A DNA stretch of 64,000 nt from Micromonospora chersina (GCF_900091475.1 NZ_FMIB01000002.1:2728001-2792000); one strand, 5' to 3'; numbered from the stretch's first letter, positions 1-9,173 are shown. Numbers and translations: made by a program. Notes: generated by a model not told the origin, from the letters alone.

Positions 1-1
1 T

Positions 2-2224
2 CGGACGCTCAACCTCCAGCTCTACCGGGCCGCCTCGGACCGGCCCATGTGGACCGAGAGCGGCGCGCCGGGCGACCCACGCGCCGGCGAGGTGCCGATG
101 GTCGACGCGGCCCGGGCCGCCGGGCGGCCGGCGTACTGGCCGGTCGACGGGCGCGAGGGCGGGGTGCCCGACCCGGCGGCCGCCGGCCCCGAGCTGGTCC
201 AGATCGGCAACGAGGGCGGCCTGCTGCCCGCCCCCGTGGTGCGTCCGAACCGCCCGATCGGCTACCGGTACGACCGCCAGGACCCGACGGTGCTCAACGT
301 GGACGGGCACACCCTGCTGCTCGCCCCCGGCGAGCGGGCCGACGTGGTGGTGGACTTCGCGACCGTCCCGCCGGGGAGCACGCTGATCCTCTACAACGAC
401 TGCCCGGCACCGCTGCCCCGGTTCGACAGCCGCTACGACCACCACAGCGACGCCCCGGACCGCACCGCCACCGGCGGCCTCCCCGCCTCCCGCCCCGGCT
501 ACGGGCCCAACACCCGCACGCTGCTCCAGTTCCGGGTCACCGGCACGCCGGCCGCGCCGTACGACCGGGAGCGGCTGGCCGCCCGGCTGCCCGGCGCGTA
601 CGCGGAGAGCCAGCGACCGCCGATCGTGCCGCAACCGGCCTACGACGCGGCCTTCGGCACCCGCACCCCCGGCGAGACGCTCGTGCCGGCGCGCGTCACC
701 TCGGTCACCTTCACCCCGGCCGGCGCGGTCGCCCCGGTCACCCTGCCGCTGGCCGTGAAATCGGTCGGGCAGGTCTTCGAGCCCCGGCACGGCCGGGCGG
801 TGGGGCGGCTCGGCGTGGGCCACCCGAACGCCGGGCCGCGCACCCCGGCCACCCTGCCGCTCGGCCCGGTCGACCCGGCCACCGAGGTGCTGTACGCGAC
901 AGATCCCACCGTGCCGGTGGGCGCGCCGGCCGACGGCACCCAGCTGTGGCGGATCGTGGGCGACGCGCCCCGCACCCATCCCGTGCACATCGAGGGCTGC
1001 GACGTGCAACTGGTCAACCGGGTCGGCTGGGACGGCACGGTCCGCCCGCCGGACGCGGGCGAGCTGGGCTGGAAGGACACCGTCCGGGTGAACCCCCGGG
1101 AGGACGTGATCGTCGCCCTGCGCCCCGTGCCACCCACCCTGCCGTTCAAGATCGGCGACAGCGTACGGCTGCTCGACCCGACCCGGCCGGCCGGCGCCCG
1201 GCTGGACGCCAGCCCGGTGAGCCCCGTCGACGGGCGGCCCGCCGTGGTGGTCAACCAGTTGGTGAACCTGGGCTGGGAGTACCGCTGGCAGACCCGCTCG
1301 GCGGGGCTGCGTGACCAGGGCATGAGCCGGCCGCTGGTGCTGCGGGTGGCGCCGAAGGCGCCGACGGGGCTGACGGCCACGCCCGCGCCCGGCTCGGCCA
1401 CCGCGCTGCCGGCCATCGCGCTGGCCTGGACCGGCAACGGCAGCCGCCCCCCGGCCACCAGCCACCGGCTGCAACGCGCCACCGACGCGTCCTTCACGGC
1501 CGGGCTCACCGAGATCACCGTGGCGGCCGCCGCCACCCGCTACACCGACGCGACAGTCACCCCGGGGGTCACCTACCACTACCGGATCCGGGCCGAGAAC
1601 GCCGTGAGCTGCTCGGCCTGGTCGAACAGCGTCCCCGCCTCGGTGCAGCTCACCGCGCCGGCGAAGCTGGCCGCCGTGGTGCCGCCGGCCGCGCCGCTGC
1701 GGGTCGCGCTGCGCTGGGCCAACCGCTCCTTCGCCACCGGCGTGGACGTGCAGCGGGCCACCAACCCGACGTTCACCAGCGGGCCGGGCACCACCGCCAT
1801 CGCCGTGGGCGAGGCCCACCTCGACCCCGCGGTCGCCCCGGACACCACCTACTACTACCGGGTACGCACCACCTACCTGGGCGCGGCGTCACCCTGGTCG
1901 ACGGTGGCCACCGTGACCACCCCGCCCCGCCCCGGCCTGCCGACCGGGGTGCTCGCCACCGCCACCGCGCCCGCCCCGGACACCGCCACGGTGATCCTGA
2001 GCTGGTCGGCCAGCACGCCCACCGGCGCGGGCGCCGGTTTCGTGGTGCAGCGCGCCACCGATGCCGCGTTCACGAACGACGTGGCCACCTTCAGCGTCAC
2101 CGGACGGGGCTTCACGAACACCGGCCTGACCCGGGGCACGACGTACCACTACCGCATCCGCTCGACGAACGTGGTCGGCACGTCCCCCTGGACCACCCCC
2201 ACCCAGGTGACGACCCCCGACTGA
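2..2224 (+). CDS. Multicopper-oxidase-fold protein with three C-terminal fibronectin III domains (5' truncated)
   Basis: The frame is open from the left edge, so the N-terminus lies outside the window; about 740 residues are visible. The first ~440 resemble domains 2 and 3 of a bacterial multicopper oxidase (LNVDGHTLLLAPGERADVVV, then WKDTVRVNPRED). Three fibronectin III repeats follow at about nt 1354-1650, 1651-1926 and 1927-2221, each with a TYHYRIR or TYYYRVR strand. The family's C-terminal copper motifs are damaged: HPxHxH is HPVHIE, and the HCHxxxHxxxM segment is replaced by WQTRSAGLRDQGM, so the type 1 cysteine is missing. Secretion is likely but the signal peptide is not visible. It converges on pspM; both stop codons sit inside one TGACGTCA palindrome. 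The fold call is solid; oxidase activity is doubtful. Confidence 0.8.
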   Translation, partial: RTLNLQLYRAASDRPMWTESGAPGDPRAGEVPMVDAARAAGRPAYWPVDGREGGVPDPAAAGPELVQIGNEGGLLPAPVVRPNRPIGYRYDRQDPTVLNVDGHTLLLAPGERADVVVDFATVPPGSTLILYNDCPAPLPRFDSRYDHHSDAPDRTATGGLPASRPGYGPNTRTLLQFRVTGTPAAPYDRERLAARLPGAYAESQRPPIVPQPAYDAAFGTRTPGETLVPARVTSVTFTPAGAVAPVTLPLAVKSVGQVFEPRHGRAVGRLGVGHPNAGPRTPATLPLGPVDPATEVLYATDPTVPVGAPADGTQLWRIVGDAPRTHPVHIEGCDVQLVNRVGWDGTVRPPDAGELGWKDTVRVNPREDVIVALRPVPPTLPFKIGDSVRLLDPTRPAGARLDASPVSPVDGRPAVVVNQLVNLGWEYRWQTRSAGLRDQGMSRPLVLRVAPKAPTGLTATPAPGSATALPAIALAWTGNGSRPPATSHRLQRATDASFTAGLTEITVAAAATRYTDATVTPGVTYHYRIRAENAVSCSAWSNSVPASVQLTAPAKLAAVVPPAAPLRVALRWANRSFATGVDVQRATNPTFTSGPGTTAIAVGEAHLDPAVAPDTTYYYRVRTTYLGAASPWSTVATVTTPPRPGLPTGVLATATAPAPDTATVILSWSASTPTGAGAGFVVQRATDAAFTNDVATFSVTGRGFTNTGLTRGTTYHYRIRSTNVVGTSPWTTPTQVTTPD

Positions 2225-2226
2225 CG

Positions 2227-3006
2227 TCAGGGGGTGCGGAGGGGGGTCTGGGTGGCCCGGAGTTCGGCCAGGGCGCCGGCCACGCCGTGCAGCAGGTCGG
2301 TGGCCTCCGTCAGGCGGGCGGCCGAGGGGTCCTGGGTGCTCGGGTGGGCGTCCTCGGCCACGTAGCCGGCGGCGGCCACCACCAGCCGCTCGTACGCGGC
2401 CACCCCGCTGTCGAGCTGGCCGACGAGGGTGGCGTGCGCCTCGGCGAGCGACCCGCGCGCCTCGGCCGGGGCGAGCTTCAGCGCGCGTTCCACGCCGGCC
2501 ACCCGGTTGGCCAGGTCCCGCAGGGAGCGGTCGGCCTCGGCCGCCTCGCGGACGGCCGGCTCGGCCAGCCCGGTGAGCCGGCCGGCCAGCCCGGCCAGGG
2601 TCAGCGCGGCCCGGTCGAGCCGGGCCCACGCCTCGGCCGCGGTGGTGCCGCGTAGCGCGAGGCGGGAGCGGACCCGGCGTACCTCGGCGAGGACGCCCGG
2701 GCCCACGGGCAGCCGCTCGACGGCGGCGACCAGCCGGGCCCGGGAGCGGGCGGCGGCCTCGGCCGGGTCGAGGGCCGGCGGGGCCGGCACGGCGGCGAGG
2801 GCGCGCAGGTCGACCCAGCGCCAGGCGGCGACGGCGATGGCGCTGCCCGCGGCGCCGGCCCAGGCCGCGTCCGGCAGGCCCAGCCCGGCGTACGGGGTCA
2901 GCACGGCTGCGGCGCCGCCGAGCCCGCCGGCCAGGACGCTCCAGCGCCGCGCGGACCGGCGCAGCCTGCGCAGCCGGCGGAAGTGCCGCGCCCGCTCGTC
3001 CACCAT
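2227..3006 (-). CDS. pspM: PspM-like membrane partner of PspA
   Basis: This 259-residue alanine/arginine-rich protein has a basic N-terminus (about residues 1-22), two hydrophobic segments (about 23-62), and a long soluble helical tail. Sequence similarity alone would not name it, but it lies directly downstream of clgR and pspA in the same order as M. tuberculosis Rv2745c-Rv2744c-Rv2743c, where Rv2743c is PspM, the membrane protein that tethers PspA. The gap to pspA is only 16 bp, and a GGGGGAG ribosome site precedes the ATG, so the genes are probably co-transcribed. The inferred role is anchoring or releasing PspA during envelope stress. No PspN homologue follows; the next gene is the convergent multicopper-oxidase-like gene. 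Confidence 0.65.
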   Translation of the reverse strand: MVDERARHFRRLRRLRRSARRWSVLAGGLGGAAAVLTPYAGLGLPDAAWAGAAGSAIAVAAWRWVDLRALAAVPAPPALDPAEAAARSRARLVAAVERLPVGPGVLAEVRRVRSRLALRGTTAAEAWARLDRAALTLAGLAGRLTGLAEPAVREAAEADRSLRDLANRVAGVERALKLAPAEARGSLAEAHATLVGQLDSGVAAYERLVVAAAGYVAEDAHPSTQDPSAARLTEATDLLHGVAGALAELRATQTPLRTP

Positions 3007-3022
3007 CGGTCTCCCCCGTCCC

Positions 3023-3874
3023 CTAGCTCGTGGTGCTCTCCCCGGTGCCGCGCTCGCGGCTCATGCTGGACCGGATCTGGTCGAGCCGGGCGGCGGCCGC
3101 CGGGTCGGCCGGCTGCTCCACGGCGGGGCGCTCCTGCCGGCCGCCGAGCTGTTCGCCGGCCATGCTCGACCGGATCTGCTCCAGTCTGGCCGATCCGGCC
3201 GAGTCGAGGGTCGCCTTCTGGATCTCCAGCATCCGGCCCTCGACGGAGTTGCCGGCCAGCTCGGCCCGGCCCATGGCGTCGGCGTAGCGGCGCTCGATCC
3301 GGTCGCGGACCTCGTTGAGCGACGGGGTGGTGCCGGGCGCGGTGAGGGCCGACATCGACTCCAGCGAGCGGGCCACGGTCTCCTGCATCTTGGCCTGTTC
3401 GAGCTGGCTGAGCAGCTTGGTGCGCTCGGCCAGCTTCTGCTGGAGGATCATCGAGTTGTTCTCGACCGCCTTGCGGGCCTGGGCGGCCGCGCCGAGCGCC
3501 TGGTCGTGCAGGGTCTTGAGGTCCTCCATGGCCTGCTCGGCGGAGACCAGCTGGCTGGCGAGCAGCTGCGCGGACTGCTCGTAGCGCCCCGCCTCGGCCT
3601 CGTCGCCGCGGCCCCGGGCCTGGTCGGCCAGGACCAGGGCCTGCCGGGCGTTGCCCTGGAGCTGCTCGACCTCGGTCATCTGCCGGGACAGCTTCATCTC
3701 CAGCTGGCGCTGGTTGCCGATCACCGCGGCCGCCTGCTGGACCAGCGCCTGGTGCTGCCGCTGGGCCTCCTCGATGGCCTGCTGGATCTGCACCTTCGGG
3801 TCGGCGTGCTCGTCGATCTTCGCACCGAAGAGCGCCATCAGGTATTTCCAGCCCTTGACGAACGGGTTCGCCAT
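3023..3874 (-). CDS. pspA: Phage shock protein A (PspA/IM30 family)
   Basis: This 283-residue protein is an almost continuous coiled coil typical of PspA/Vipp1. It starts [16 protein letters not shown], the amphipathic membrane-binding helix, followed by Gln/Glu/Ala-rich helices to about residue 215. PspA family proteins assemble on the inner membrane face and stabilise it under stress. The C-terminal tail, beyond the usual ESCRT-III-like core, carries a duplicated element: [10 protein letters not shown] and [10 protein letters not shown], about 40 residues apart. It sits between clgR (166 bp upstream) and pspM (16 bp downstream). In mycobacteria PspA also restrains the activator ClgR; the same feedback is plausible here but inferred. 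Confidence 0.93.
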   Translation of the reverse strand: MANPFVKGWKYLMALFGAKIDEHADPKVQIQQAIEEAQRQHQALVQQAAAVIGNQRQLEMKLSRQMTEVEQLQGNARQALVLADQARGRGDEAEAGRYEQSAQLLASQLVSAEQAMEDLKTLHDQALGAAAQARKAVENNSMILQQKLAERTKLLSQLEQAKMQETVARSLESMSALTAPGTTPSLNEVRDRIERRYADAMGRAELAGNSVEGRMLEIQKATLDSAGSARLEQIRSSMAGEQLGGRQERPAVEQPADPAAAARLDQIRSSMSRERGTGESTTS

Positions 3875-3978
3875 CTCCGCCTTGTCCCCTCAGTAGCGTC
3901 GCGTCGCCTCGACCGGGGTCGACCGGCGAGTCGCGCGGTGTGCCTCCATCGTCCCAGTCGGACGCCGAACCGGCACCC

Positions 3979-4005
3979 GTACGACCCTGATCAACAGTAC
4001 GACCC
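3979..4005. repeat. Direct repeat GTACGACCC in the clgR-pspA gap
   Basis: Two identical 9-mers, GTACGACCC, start 18 bp apart (3979 and 3997) in the 166-bp gap between clgR and pspA. The spacing is under two helical turns. They lie upstream of pspA in its transcription direction, so they could be regulator half-sites or part of a pspA promoter. No matching copy was noticed elsewhere in the window. Function unproven. Confidence 0.35.
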
Positions 4006-4040
4006 GGTCGCCACCGGCGGCCACGGCGCGGCGGGCGGGA

Positions 4041-4490
4041 TCAGGCGGCGCAGACCACGTCCCGGTCGGCGGGGCGGACCCGGGTGCTGCGCAGCGTCGC
4101 CTTGAGCGGCGAGTCCTGGCGGACCTGGACGGCCACCGAGCCGTCGGAGGTGACCTGGCGGACGCCCCGGTTGGTCGCCTTGCGCACGGCCGCGGGCGCG
4201 ACCGGCGTCGACTCGACCGGCTCGTCGGCCATCGGGACCAGCACGCCGGGCATCTGCTCCGCCAGCGCGACCGTGTCGCTGACCTCGCGGAGCAGCTCGG
4301 AGAGGCGGGCGCCGAGCGCGTCGCAGATGGCGGCCAGCAGCTCGCTGGAGGGCTCCTTCTGGCCGCGCTCGATCTCGGAGAGGTAACCCAGGCTCACGTT
4401 GGCGGCGGACGAGACCTCGCGGAGGGTGCGGTGCTGCCCCTGCCGGCGCGCCCGCAGTGCGTCACCGATCACGCGGCGTAGCAGGACCAT
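4041..4490 (-). CDS. clgR: XRE-family transcriptional activator ClgR
   Basis: This 149-residue protein has an N-terminal helix-turn-helix (about residues 8-70: [25 protein letters not shown]) nearly identical to actinobacterial ClgR, which activates clp protease and psp genes. The start is well supported: GGAGGTG lies directly upstream of the ATG. The protein ends in VCAA. In Streptomyces, a C-terminal di-alanine on ClgR serves as a ClpP-dependent degron, so the tail suggests the regulator is proteolytically controlled by its own target. It heads the clgR-pspA-pspM cluster. The 226 bp upstream, to pncC, is non-coding and should hold its promoter, though I could not pick a confident -10 or operator there. 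Confidence 0.92.
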   Translation of the reverse strand: MVLLRRVIGDALRARRQGQHRTLREVSSAANVSLGYLSEIERGQKEPSSELLAAICDALGARLSELLREVSDTVALAEQMPGVLVPMADEPVESTPVAPAAVRKATNRGVRQVTSDGSVAVQVRQDSPLKATLRSTRVRPADRDVVCAA

Positions 4491-4716
4491 CGCACCTCCC
4501 CCTGTACGGGAACACCATCTCCGGCCGCACGTGCCGCGCCGGGCGCGGTGGACCGGCCCGGCGCCGGCGTCGCCCGCCGGAGCCTTCCCGCAACCGTACC
4601 CGTTGGTCGCCCCGACGACATCCCACCCCGCCTCTCCAATCCTGCGGAACCGGGCGCGGGGGCCGATCCACTGCCCCGGGCCGGTGTTCCCGCAATCGGG
4701 CGGGTCGGTGGACGGC

Positions 4717-5307
4717 TCACCGCTGGCCGGCCCCCGCCCGGTCGGCGTCGCCAGCGGATTCGGTCTCGCCGGCCTCGCCGGCGGATGCCGCCTCGTCGGC
4801 CTCGACCGCGGCGTGGATCCGCTCGGCGAGCAGGCGCAGCGCCTCGATCACCGCGGCCGCGCGGATGTGGTCCCGGCCACCGTCGAGGTGCAGTTCGCGT
4901 ACCTCGGTGCCGTCGGGCCCGGACGCGGCGACGTAGACCAGGCCGACCGGCTTGCCGTCCTGGGGCTCCGGCCCGGCCACGCCAGTGGTGGCCAGCCCCC
5001 AGTCGGCGCCGCACCGCCGCCGCCCGCCCTCGGCGAGGGCGGTGGCCACGTCCGGGTCGACCGGCCCGCGCTCGGCCAGCAGGTCCTCCGGTACGCCGGC
5101 CAGCTCCGACTTCAGCTCGGTGGCGTAGACCACGAGGCCGCCCCGGTAGATCCCGCTCACCCCGGCGATCTCCACGATCGCGGCGGAGAGCAGCCCGCCG
5201 GTCAGCGACTCGACGGTGGCCAGGGTCTCCTTGCGCTCGTGCAGGCTGTGCACCACGGAGGCCGCCGGACTGCCGGCGGGCCGCTCGTGATTCGCATCCG
5301 TCCCCAT
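4717..5307 (-). CDS. pncC: CinA C-terminal domain protein, nicotinamide-nucleotide amidase (PncC)
   Basis: This 196-residue protein matches the stand-alone C-terminal domain of Cin[32 protein letters not shown], then [21 protein letters not shown]. These proteins hydrolyse the amide of NMN to nicotinic acid mononucleotide during pyridine nucleotide recycling. I placed the start at the ATG (MGTDANH), which has GAAGAAGG about 7 nt upstream; a GTG seven codons earlier keeps the frame but lacks a good ribosome site. The last ~25 residues are an Ala/Glu-rich tail outside the family. It follows pgsA by about 100 bp in the same direction, and pgsA-cinA is a common actinobacterial arrangement. Confidence 0.9.
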   Translation of the reverse strand: MGTDANHERPAGSPAASVVHSLHERKETLATVESLTGGLLSAAIVEIAGVSGIYRGGLVVYATELKSELAGVPEDLLAERGPVDPDVATALAEGGRRRCGADWGLATTGVAGPEPQDGKPVGLVYVAASGPDGTEVRELHLDGGRDHIRAAAVIEALRLLAERIHAAVEADEAASAGEAGETESAGDADRAGAGQR

Positions 5308-5406
5308 GCCGGCCCCTTCTTCCCCCACCGCCCCGACCTACTCATCCTGGGCGCGGATTCGCCGATCACGAGGTTAGCGCCGGAGACGCGCCGCGCCGGC
5401 GGTGGC

Positions 5407-6039
5407 TCAGCGGGTGGGGCGGCGCAGCCGGAGGGCCTGGGCGATGTAGTCGAAGCCGGTGACCACGGTGACCACCACGGCGGCGCCCATGATCCAGGGG
5501 CCGACCGGGGCCAGCGCGTCGGGCATCGGCCAGAGGTACCAGGTGATCGCCAGGATCTGGAGCGCGGTCTTGATCTTGCCACCGCGGCTGGCCGCGATCA
5601 CGCCGTGCCGGATCACCCAGAAGCGCAGCGCGGTGATGCCCAACTCGCGCGCGAGGATCACCACGGTCACCCACCAGGGCAGCCGGTCGTACCACGAGAG
5701 CAGCACCAGGGCGGCGCCGGTGAGGGCCTTGTCGGCGATCGGGTCGGCCACCTTGCCGAGCGGGGTGACCAGCCCGAACCTGCGGGCGATCCAGCCGTCC
5801 ACCAGGTCTGTCGCCGAGGCGACCACGAAGATCAGGCACGCCGCCATCCGCCAGCCGGCGTGGCTCATCGCGGAGGCGACGACGGTGACCGCGAACACCG
5901 GAACCAGGACGAGCCGCACCGCGGTCAGCACGTTGGCCGCGTTGAGCAGGGGCACGGGGGCCGCCACCGTCGACTCCGCCCCGGTCATGTCCGGCACCGC
6001 CCCACGTGGCCTCCCCGTTCTGTCCGGACCCGCCGTCAC
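5407..6039 (-). CDS. pgsA: CDP-diacylglycerol-glycerol-3-phosphate 3-phosphatidyltransferase
   Basis: This 210-residue integral membrane protein makes phosphatidylglycerol phosphate, the committed step to phosphatidylglycerol and cardiolipin. The CDP-alcohol phosphatidyltransferase signature DGxxARx8GxxxDxxxD is complete (D81, G82, A85, R86, G95, D99, D103), so it should be active. About five to six membrane helices are visible. The GTG start overlaps the rimO stop by 4 bp (GTGA), implying translational coupling. An internal ATG (MTGAEST, residue 18) is an alternative start. It corresponds positionally to M. tuberculosis pgsA3, next to clgR. Confidence 0.93.
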   Translation of the reverse strand: MTAGPDRTGRPRGAVPDMTGAESTVAAPVPLLNAANVLTAVRLVLVPVFAVTVVASAMSHAGWRMAACLIFVVASATDLVDGWIARRFGLVTPLGKVADPIADKALTGAALVLLSWYDRLPWWVTVVILARELGITALRFWVIRHGVIAASRGGKIKTALQILAITWYLWPMPDALAPVGPWIMGAAVVVTVVTGFDYIAQALRLRRPTR

Positions 6040-7547
6040 CGTGCCGCGCCGGGCGCCGCCGAGATCATCTCATCCGGTACGGCGACCAGGTCGACACCCT
6101 CGGTCGCGGTGACCGTGGCCCGGACCAGGTCGCCGGGGCGCAGCGCGGCCAGGTCCACACCGCCGCCGGCCGGGGCGACCAGGGTGGTCGAGCCGTCGAC
6201 CTCGGGTGCCTGGTGGGCGGCCCGCCCCTCGACCACGCCGTCGGCGACCGAGTCGACAAGCACCTCGAGGGTCGAGCCGAGCCGCTCCTCGGCCCGCTGC
6301 GAGCACAGCTCGTCGGCGAGCGCCGCGAGCCTGTCGTAGCGCCGCTTGATGGTGGCGGCGGAGACCTTGCCGGGCAGGCCGGCGGCCTCGGTGCCGTCCT
6401 CGTCGCTGTAGTCGAAGACGCCGATGGCGTCGAGGCGCGCCTCGGTGAGGAAGCGGGTCAGCTCGGCCACGTCCTGCCGGGTCTCGCCCGGGAAGCCGAC
6501 GATGAAGTTGCTCCGTGCGCCCGCCTCGGGGGCCAGCGCGCGGGCGGAGGCGAGCAGCTCCAGGAACCGGTCGGTGGAGCCGAACCGGCGCATCCGGCGC
6601 AGCACCGGCTCGCTGGAGTGCTGGAACGACAGGTCGAAGTACGCGGCCACGCCGGGCGTGGTGGCGATCACCTCGACCAGGCCGGGCCGGGTCTCGGCGG
6701 GCTGGAGGTAGCTGGCACGCACCCGCACGATGCCGTCGATCGCGGCGAGCTGCGGCAGCAGCTTCTCCAGGGCCCGGGGATCGCCCAGGTCCTTGCCGTA
6801 GGAGGTGGAGTTCTCGCTGACCAGCACCAGCTCACGGACGCCGGTCTTGGCCAGCCACTCCGCCTCGGCGAGCAGCTCGTCCGGCGTACGGGAGACGAAC
6901 GCCCCACGGAACGCCGGAATGGCACAGAACGCGCAGCGCCGGTCGCAGCCGCTGGCCAGCTTGAGCGAGGCCACCGGCCCGGTGTCGAGCCGGTGCCGCA
7001 GCACCTGCCGCAGGTGCGCCGGGGTGTGCTCGTCGGCCTCGGCGGCGATCCGGGTCGGGGTGCCGTGGCCGGGCAGCGACACGGCCGCCTCCCGGCGCTT
7101 GACGGGGGTGAGCGGCAGCAGCTCGCGCCTGTCGCGTGGGGTGTGCGCGTCCAGCGCCTCACCCGCCACCACGGCGTCCAGCCGGGCCGCGATGTCCGGG
7201 TAGTCGTCGAAGCTGAGCACCGCCTGCGCCTCGGGGAGGCTGTCGGCCAGCTCGCGGCCGTACCGCTCGGCCATGCAGCCGGCGGCGACCACCTTGGCGC
7301 CGGTGTCGGCGGCGGCCAGCAGCGTCTGGATCGAGTCCTGCTTGGCCTTCTCCACGAAACCGCAGGTGTTCACGACCACCACGTCGGCGCCCTCGCCGTC
7401 GGTGGTCACCTGCCACCCGTCGGCGTGCAGCCGGGCGGCCAACTCCTCCGAGTCGACCTCGTTACGGGCGCAACCCAGGGTCAGCAGGGCGACGCGACGG
7501 CCGTCGGCGCCGGCGGCAGGAGAAGAAGGGGAGGTGGCAGACACCAT
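6036..7547 (-). CDS. rimO: Ribosomal protein uS12 (S12) aspartate methylthiotransferase RimO
   Basis: This 503-residue radical-SAM methylthiotransferase modifies the conserved aspartate of ribosomal protein S12. It shows the N-terminal UPF0004 domain with three cluster cysteines ([22 protein letters not shown]), the radical-SAM CxxxCxxC motif as CDRRCAFC, and a C-terminal TRAM-like domain (about the last 65 residues). Length fits the family. The start is taken at ATG 7547 ([10 protein letters not shown]); the frame extends 21 codons upstream to a GTG, but those codons look non-coding. RimO and pgsA overlap by 4 bp. The MiaB alternative is less likely because LGCARNxVD is the RimO form. Confidence 0.93.
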   Translation of the reverse strand: MVSATSPSSPAAGADGRRVALLTLGCARNEVDSEELAARLHADGWQVTTDGEGADVVVVNTCGFVEKAKQDSIQTLLAAADTGAKVVAAGCMAERYGRELADSLPEAQAVLSFDDYPDIAARLDAVVAGEALDAHTPRDRRELLPLTPVKRREAAVSLPGHGTPTRIAAEADEHTPAHLRQVLRHRLDTGPVASLKLASGCDRRCAFCAIPAFRGAFVSRTPDELLAEAEWLAKTGVRELVLVSENSTSYGKDLGDPRALEKLLPQLAAIDGIVRVRASYLQPAETRPGLVEVIATTPGVAAYFDLSFQHSSEPVLRRMRRFGSTDRFLELLASARALAPEAGARSNFIVGFPGETRQDVAELTRFLTEARLDAIGVFDYSDEDGTEAAGLPGKVSAATIKRRYDRLAALADELCSQRAEERLGSTLEVLVDSVADGVVEGRAAHQAPEVDGSTTLVAPAGGGVDLAALRPGDLVRATVTATEGVDLVAVPDEMISAAPGAAR

Positions 7548-7623
7548 CCGAGGGTACCGGGCCGGGGCGGGAACCCCACGACGGCGGGCCGCGGGCATCG
7601 GCGGGCTCACACCGAGCCGCGGG

Positions 7624-8547
7624 TCAGCGGGCGGACGCGCCGACCCGGGCCAGGCGGTCCAGCAGGAAGACCTCCGTGCCGGCCAGGCCGGTGGAGCAGA
7701 AGACCGAGATCTGGTCCGCGCCGGTCCGTCCCGGGACCGCCCCCGCCAGCACCGCGCCCAGGTCGCGCAGCCGGTCCGCGTACGGCTCGACGGCGGCGAG
7801 CATCGGCGGGGCGTACGCGGCGGCCTGCGCGGGCGAGTCGGTGATCAGCAGGTCGGCGGCGTCCAGCAGGTCGGGGCCGAACTCGTGCCGGTCGACCTGC
7901 TTGAAGCCGACGGTGTTGACGTGGGTGCCGGGGGCGAGGTCGGCGGCGGCCAGCACCGGGGTGGTGCTGGTGGTGGCGAGCACCACGAGGTCCCGGTCGC
8001 GCACCGCCGCGGCGGCCGAGTCGACGGCGCGGGCCGGCACGCCCAGCTCGGTCCGGACCCGGGCGGCGAACGCCTCCCGGCGGGCCGCCGAGCGGCTGTG
8101 GACCGTCACCTCGCGCAGCGGGCGCACCGCGGCCGCGGCCCAGACCTGGGTCCACGCCTGACGGCCGGAGCCGACCACGCCGAGGGTGGCGGCGTCGGGG
8201 CGGGCCAGCGCGTCCACGGCCACCCCGCCCAGTCCCCCGGTGCGCCGCGAGCCCAGTTCCTCGCCGACGGCGATGGCGCGTACCGCCCCGGTGGCCGCGT
8301 CGTGCAGCACCACGAGCTGCCCGCTCTCCGGGTGCCCGAACGTGTCGTACGAGCGGAAGCCGTACCACTCGCCGGTGAGGTGCCCGGCCGTGAGCACCAT
8401 CCGGCCGCCGCCGAGCGGTGCGGACGCCCGGGGCGGGGCGATGAGCCGCCCCTCGTGCGCGGCCAGCAGCGCGTCCCGCATGGCCGCGACGGTGAGCGGG
8501 GCGTCCACGGCGGCGGCGACGTCCTCGTCGGAGAAGAGCACGGTCAT
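7624..8547 (-). CDS. Ornithine cyclodeaminase / mu-crystallin family protein
   Basis: This 307-residue protein has the family's Rossmann-type NAD-binding core ([17 protein letters not shown], about residues 122-138) preceded by the substrate lobe ([24 protein letters not shown]). The family includes ornithine cyclodeaminase, alanine dehydrogenase and ketimine reductases. Substrate cannot be set from sequence here. It stands alone: rimO ends its own unit upstream and the gdx gene diverges from it. There is no clear ribosome site before the ATG. Confidence 0.88.
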   Translation of the reverse strand: MTVLFSDEDVAAAVDAPLTVAAMRDALLAAHEGRLIAPPRASAPLGGGRMVLTAGHLTGEWYGFRSYDTFGHPESGQLVVLHDAATGAVRAIAVGEELGSRRTGGLGGVAVDALARPDAATLGVVGSGRQAWTQVWAAAAVRPLREVTVHSRSAARREAFAARVRTELGVPARAVDSAAAAVRDRDLVVLATTSTTPVLAAADLAPGTHVNTVGFKQVDRHEFGPDLLDAADLLITDSPAQAAAYAPPMLAAVEPYADRLRDLGAVLAGAVPGRTGADQISVFCSTGLAGTEVFLLDRLARVGASAR

Positions 8548-8633
8548 GCCGACAATGGTGCAACCTGAAGTTCGCGTGAACTCCAGCGAGGGTGGGGTTC
8601 GTCACCGTGCCGGCCCGCCGGCCCCGGCGGTGC

Positions 8634-8639
8634 TAGCGT
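8634..8639 (+). promoter_or_regulatory. Candidate -10 box for the gdx transcript
   Basis: TAGCGT fits the actinobacterial TANNNT -10 pattern and lies about 25 nt before the guanidine-III aptamer, which places the transcription start just ahead of the riboswitch. I could not assign a -35 element. Confidence 0.45.
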
Positions 8640-8663
8640 CGGCCTCGGCGGCCCCGTGCCGCC

Positions 8664-8705
8664 CCGGACGAGTGGTGGGCGTACCCGGTCAGGCCAAGAC
8701 GCCCC
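8664..8705 (+). promoter_or_regulatory. Guanidine-III riboswitch (ykkC-III / mini-ykkC-III aptamer)
   Basis: The segment reads CCGGACGAG, a short variable stem (8672-8683), then TACCCGGTCAGG and CAAGACGCCCC. This reproduces almost base for base, as I recall it, the crystallised Thermobifida fusca guanidine-III aptamer: the CCGG pairs with CCGG in the H-type pseudoknot, and ACGA and CAAGACG are the conserved loop strands. The class binds guanidinium and turns on exporters. The downstream gene encodes an SMR guanidinium exporter 55 bp away, which independently supports the call. It is read from sequence only; covariance scoring was not possible. Confidence 0.9.
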
Positions 8706-8719
8706 GTGTGACCGCCCGT

Positions 8720-8738
8720 CCCGGCCCCGGTGGCCGGG
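8720..8738 (+). promoter_or_regulatory. Hairpin between guanidine aptamer and gdx ribosome site
   Basis: CCCGGCC and GGCCGGG form a perfect 7-bp stem around a 5-nt loop (CCGGT), 14 bp after the aptamer and 11 bp before the AGAGGTG ribosome site. No T-run follows, so a classical terminator is unlikely. It may be part of the expression platform or simply a GC-rich stem. Confidence 0.4.
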
Positions 8739-8760
8739 CCCGTCCCGTCAGAGGTGACCC

Positions 8761-9075
8761 ATGGCCTGGCTCGTGCTGGTGCTCTCCGGACTGCTGGAAA
8801 CCGCGTGGGCCATCGCCCTCGACCGCAGCGCCGGCTTCACCCGCCCGCTCCCCTCCGCCGTCTTCGCCGTCTCGCTGGTCGCCAGCATGGCCGGCCTGGC
8901 GTACGCGCTGCGCGACATACCGGTCGGCACCGGCTACGCGGTGTGGGTCGGCATCGGCGCGGTCGGCACCGCAGTGGTGGGCATGGTGGCGCTGGGCGAG
9001 TCGGCCAGCCTGCCCCGGATCGCCTGCCTCCTGCTCGTGGTCGCCGGCGTGGTCGGCCTCAAGCTCTTCCACTGA
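8761..9075 (+). CDS. gdx: Guanidinium exporter, small multidrug resistance family (Gdx/SugE)
   Basis: This 104-residue protein has four transmembrane helices and the SMR proton/substrate glutamate at position 13 (GLLETAW). It follows the SugE/Gdx branch rather than the EmrE/Qac branch throughout, for example PVGTGYAVWVGIGAVGTAVVGM against E. coli SugE PVGTAYAVWTGIGAVG. Gdx proteins are proton-coupled guanidinium antiporters working as dual-topology dimers in the inner membrane. The gene has a good ribosome site (AGAGGTG) and sits under the guanidine-III riboswitch at 8664-8705, so it should be induced by guanidine. It is encoded alone, consistent with a homodimer. Confidence 0.95.
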   Translation: MAWLVLVLSGLLETAWAIALDRSAGFTRPLPSAVFAVSLVASMAGLAYALRDIPVGTGYAVWVGIGAVGTAVVGMVALGESASLPRIACLLLVVAGVVGLKLFH

Positions 9076-9173
9076 CCGCCTCCGGCCTGCCCGGACGTCC
9101 GGTTTGGACGGCGGGCCGATCCGGGTAGTTCTCCCCTCGCCCCACCCGAGGAGACCCACTTACGGAGGACACC

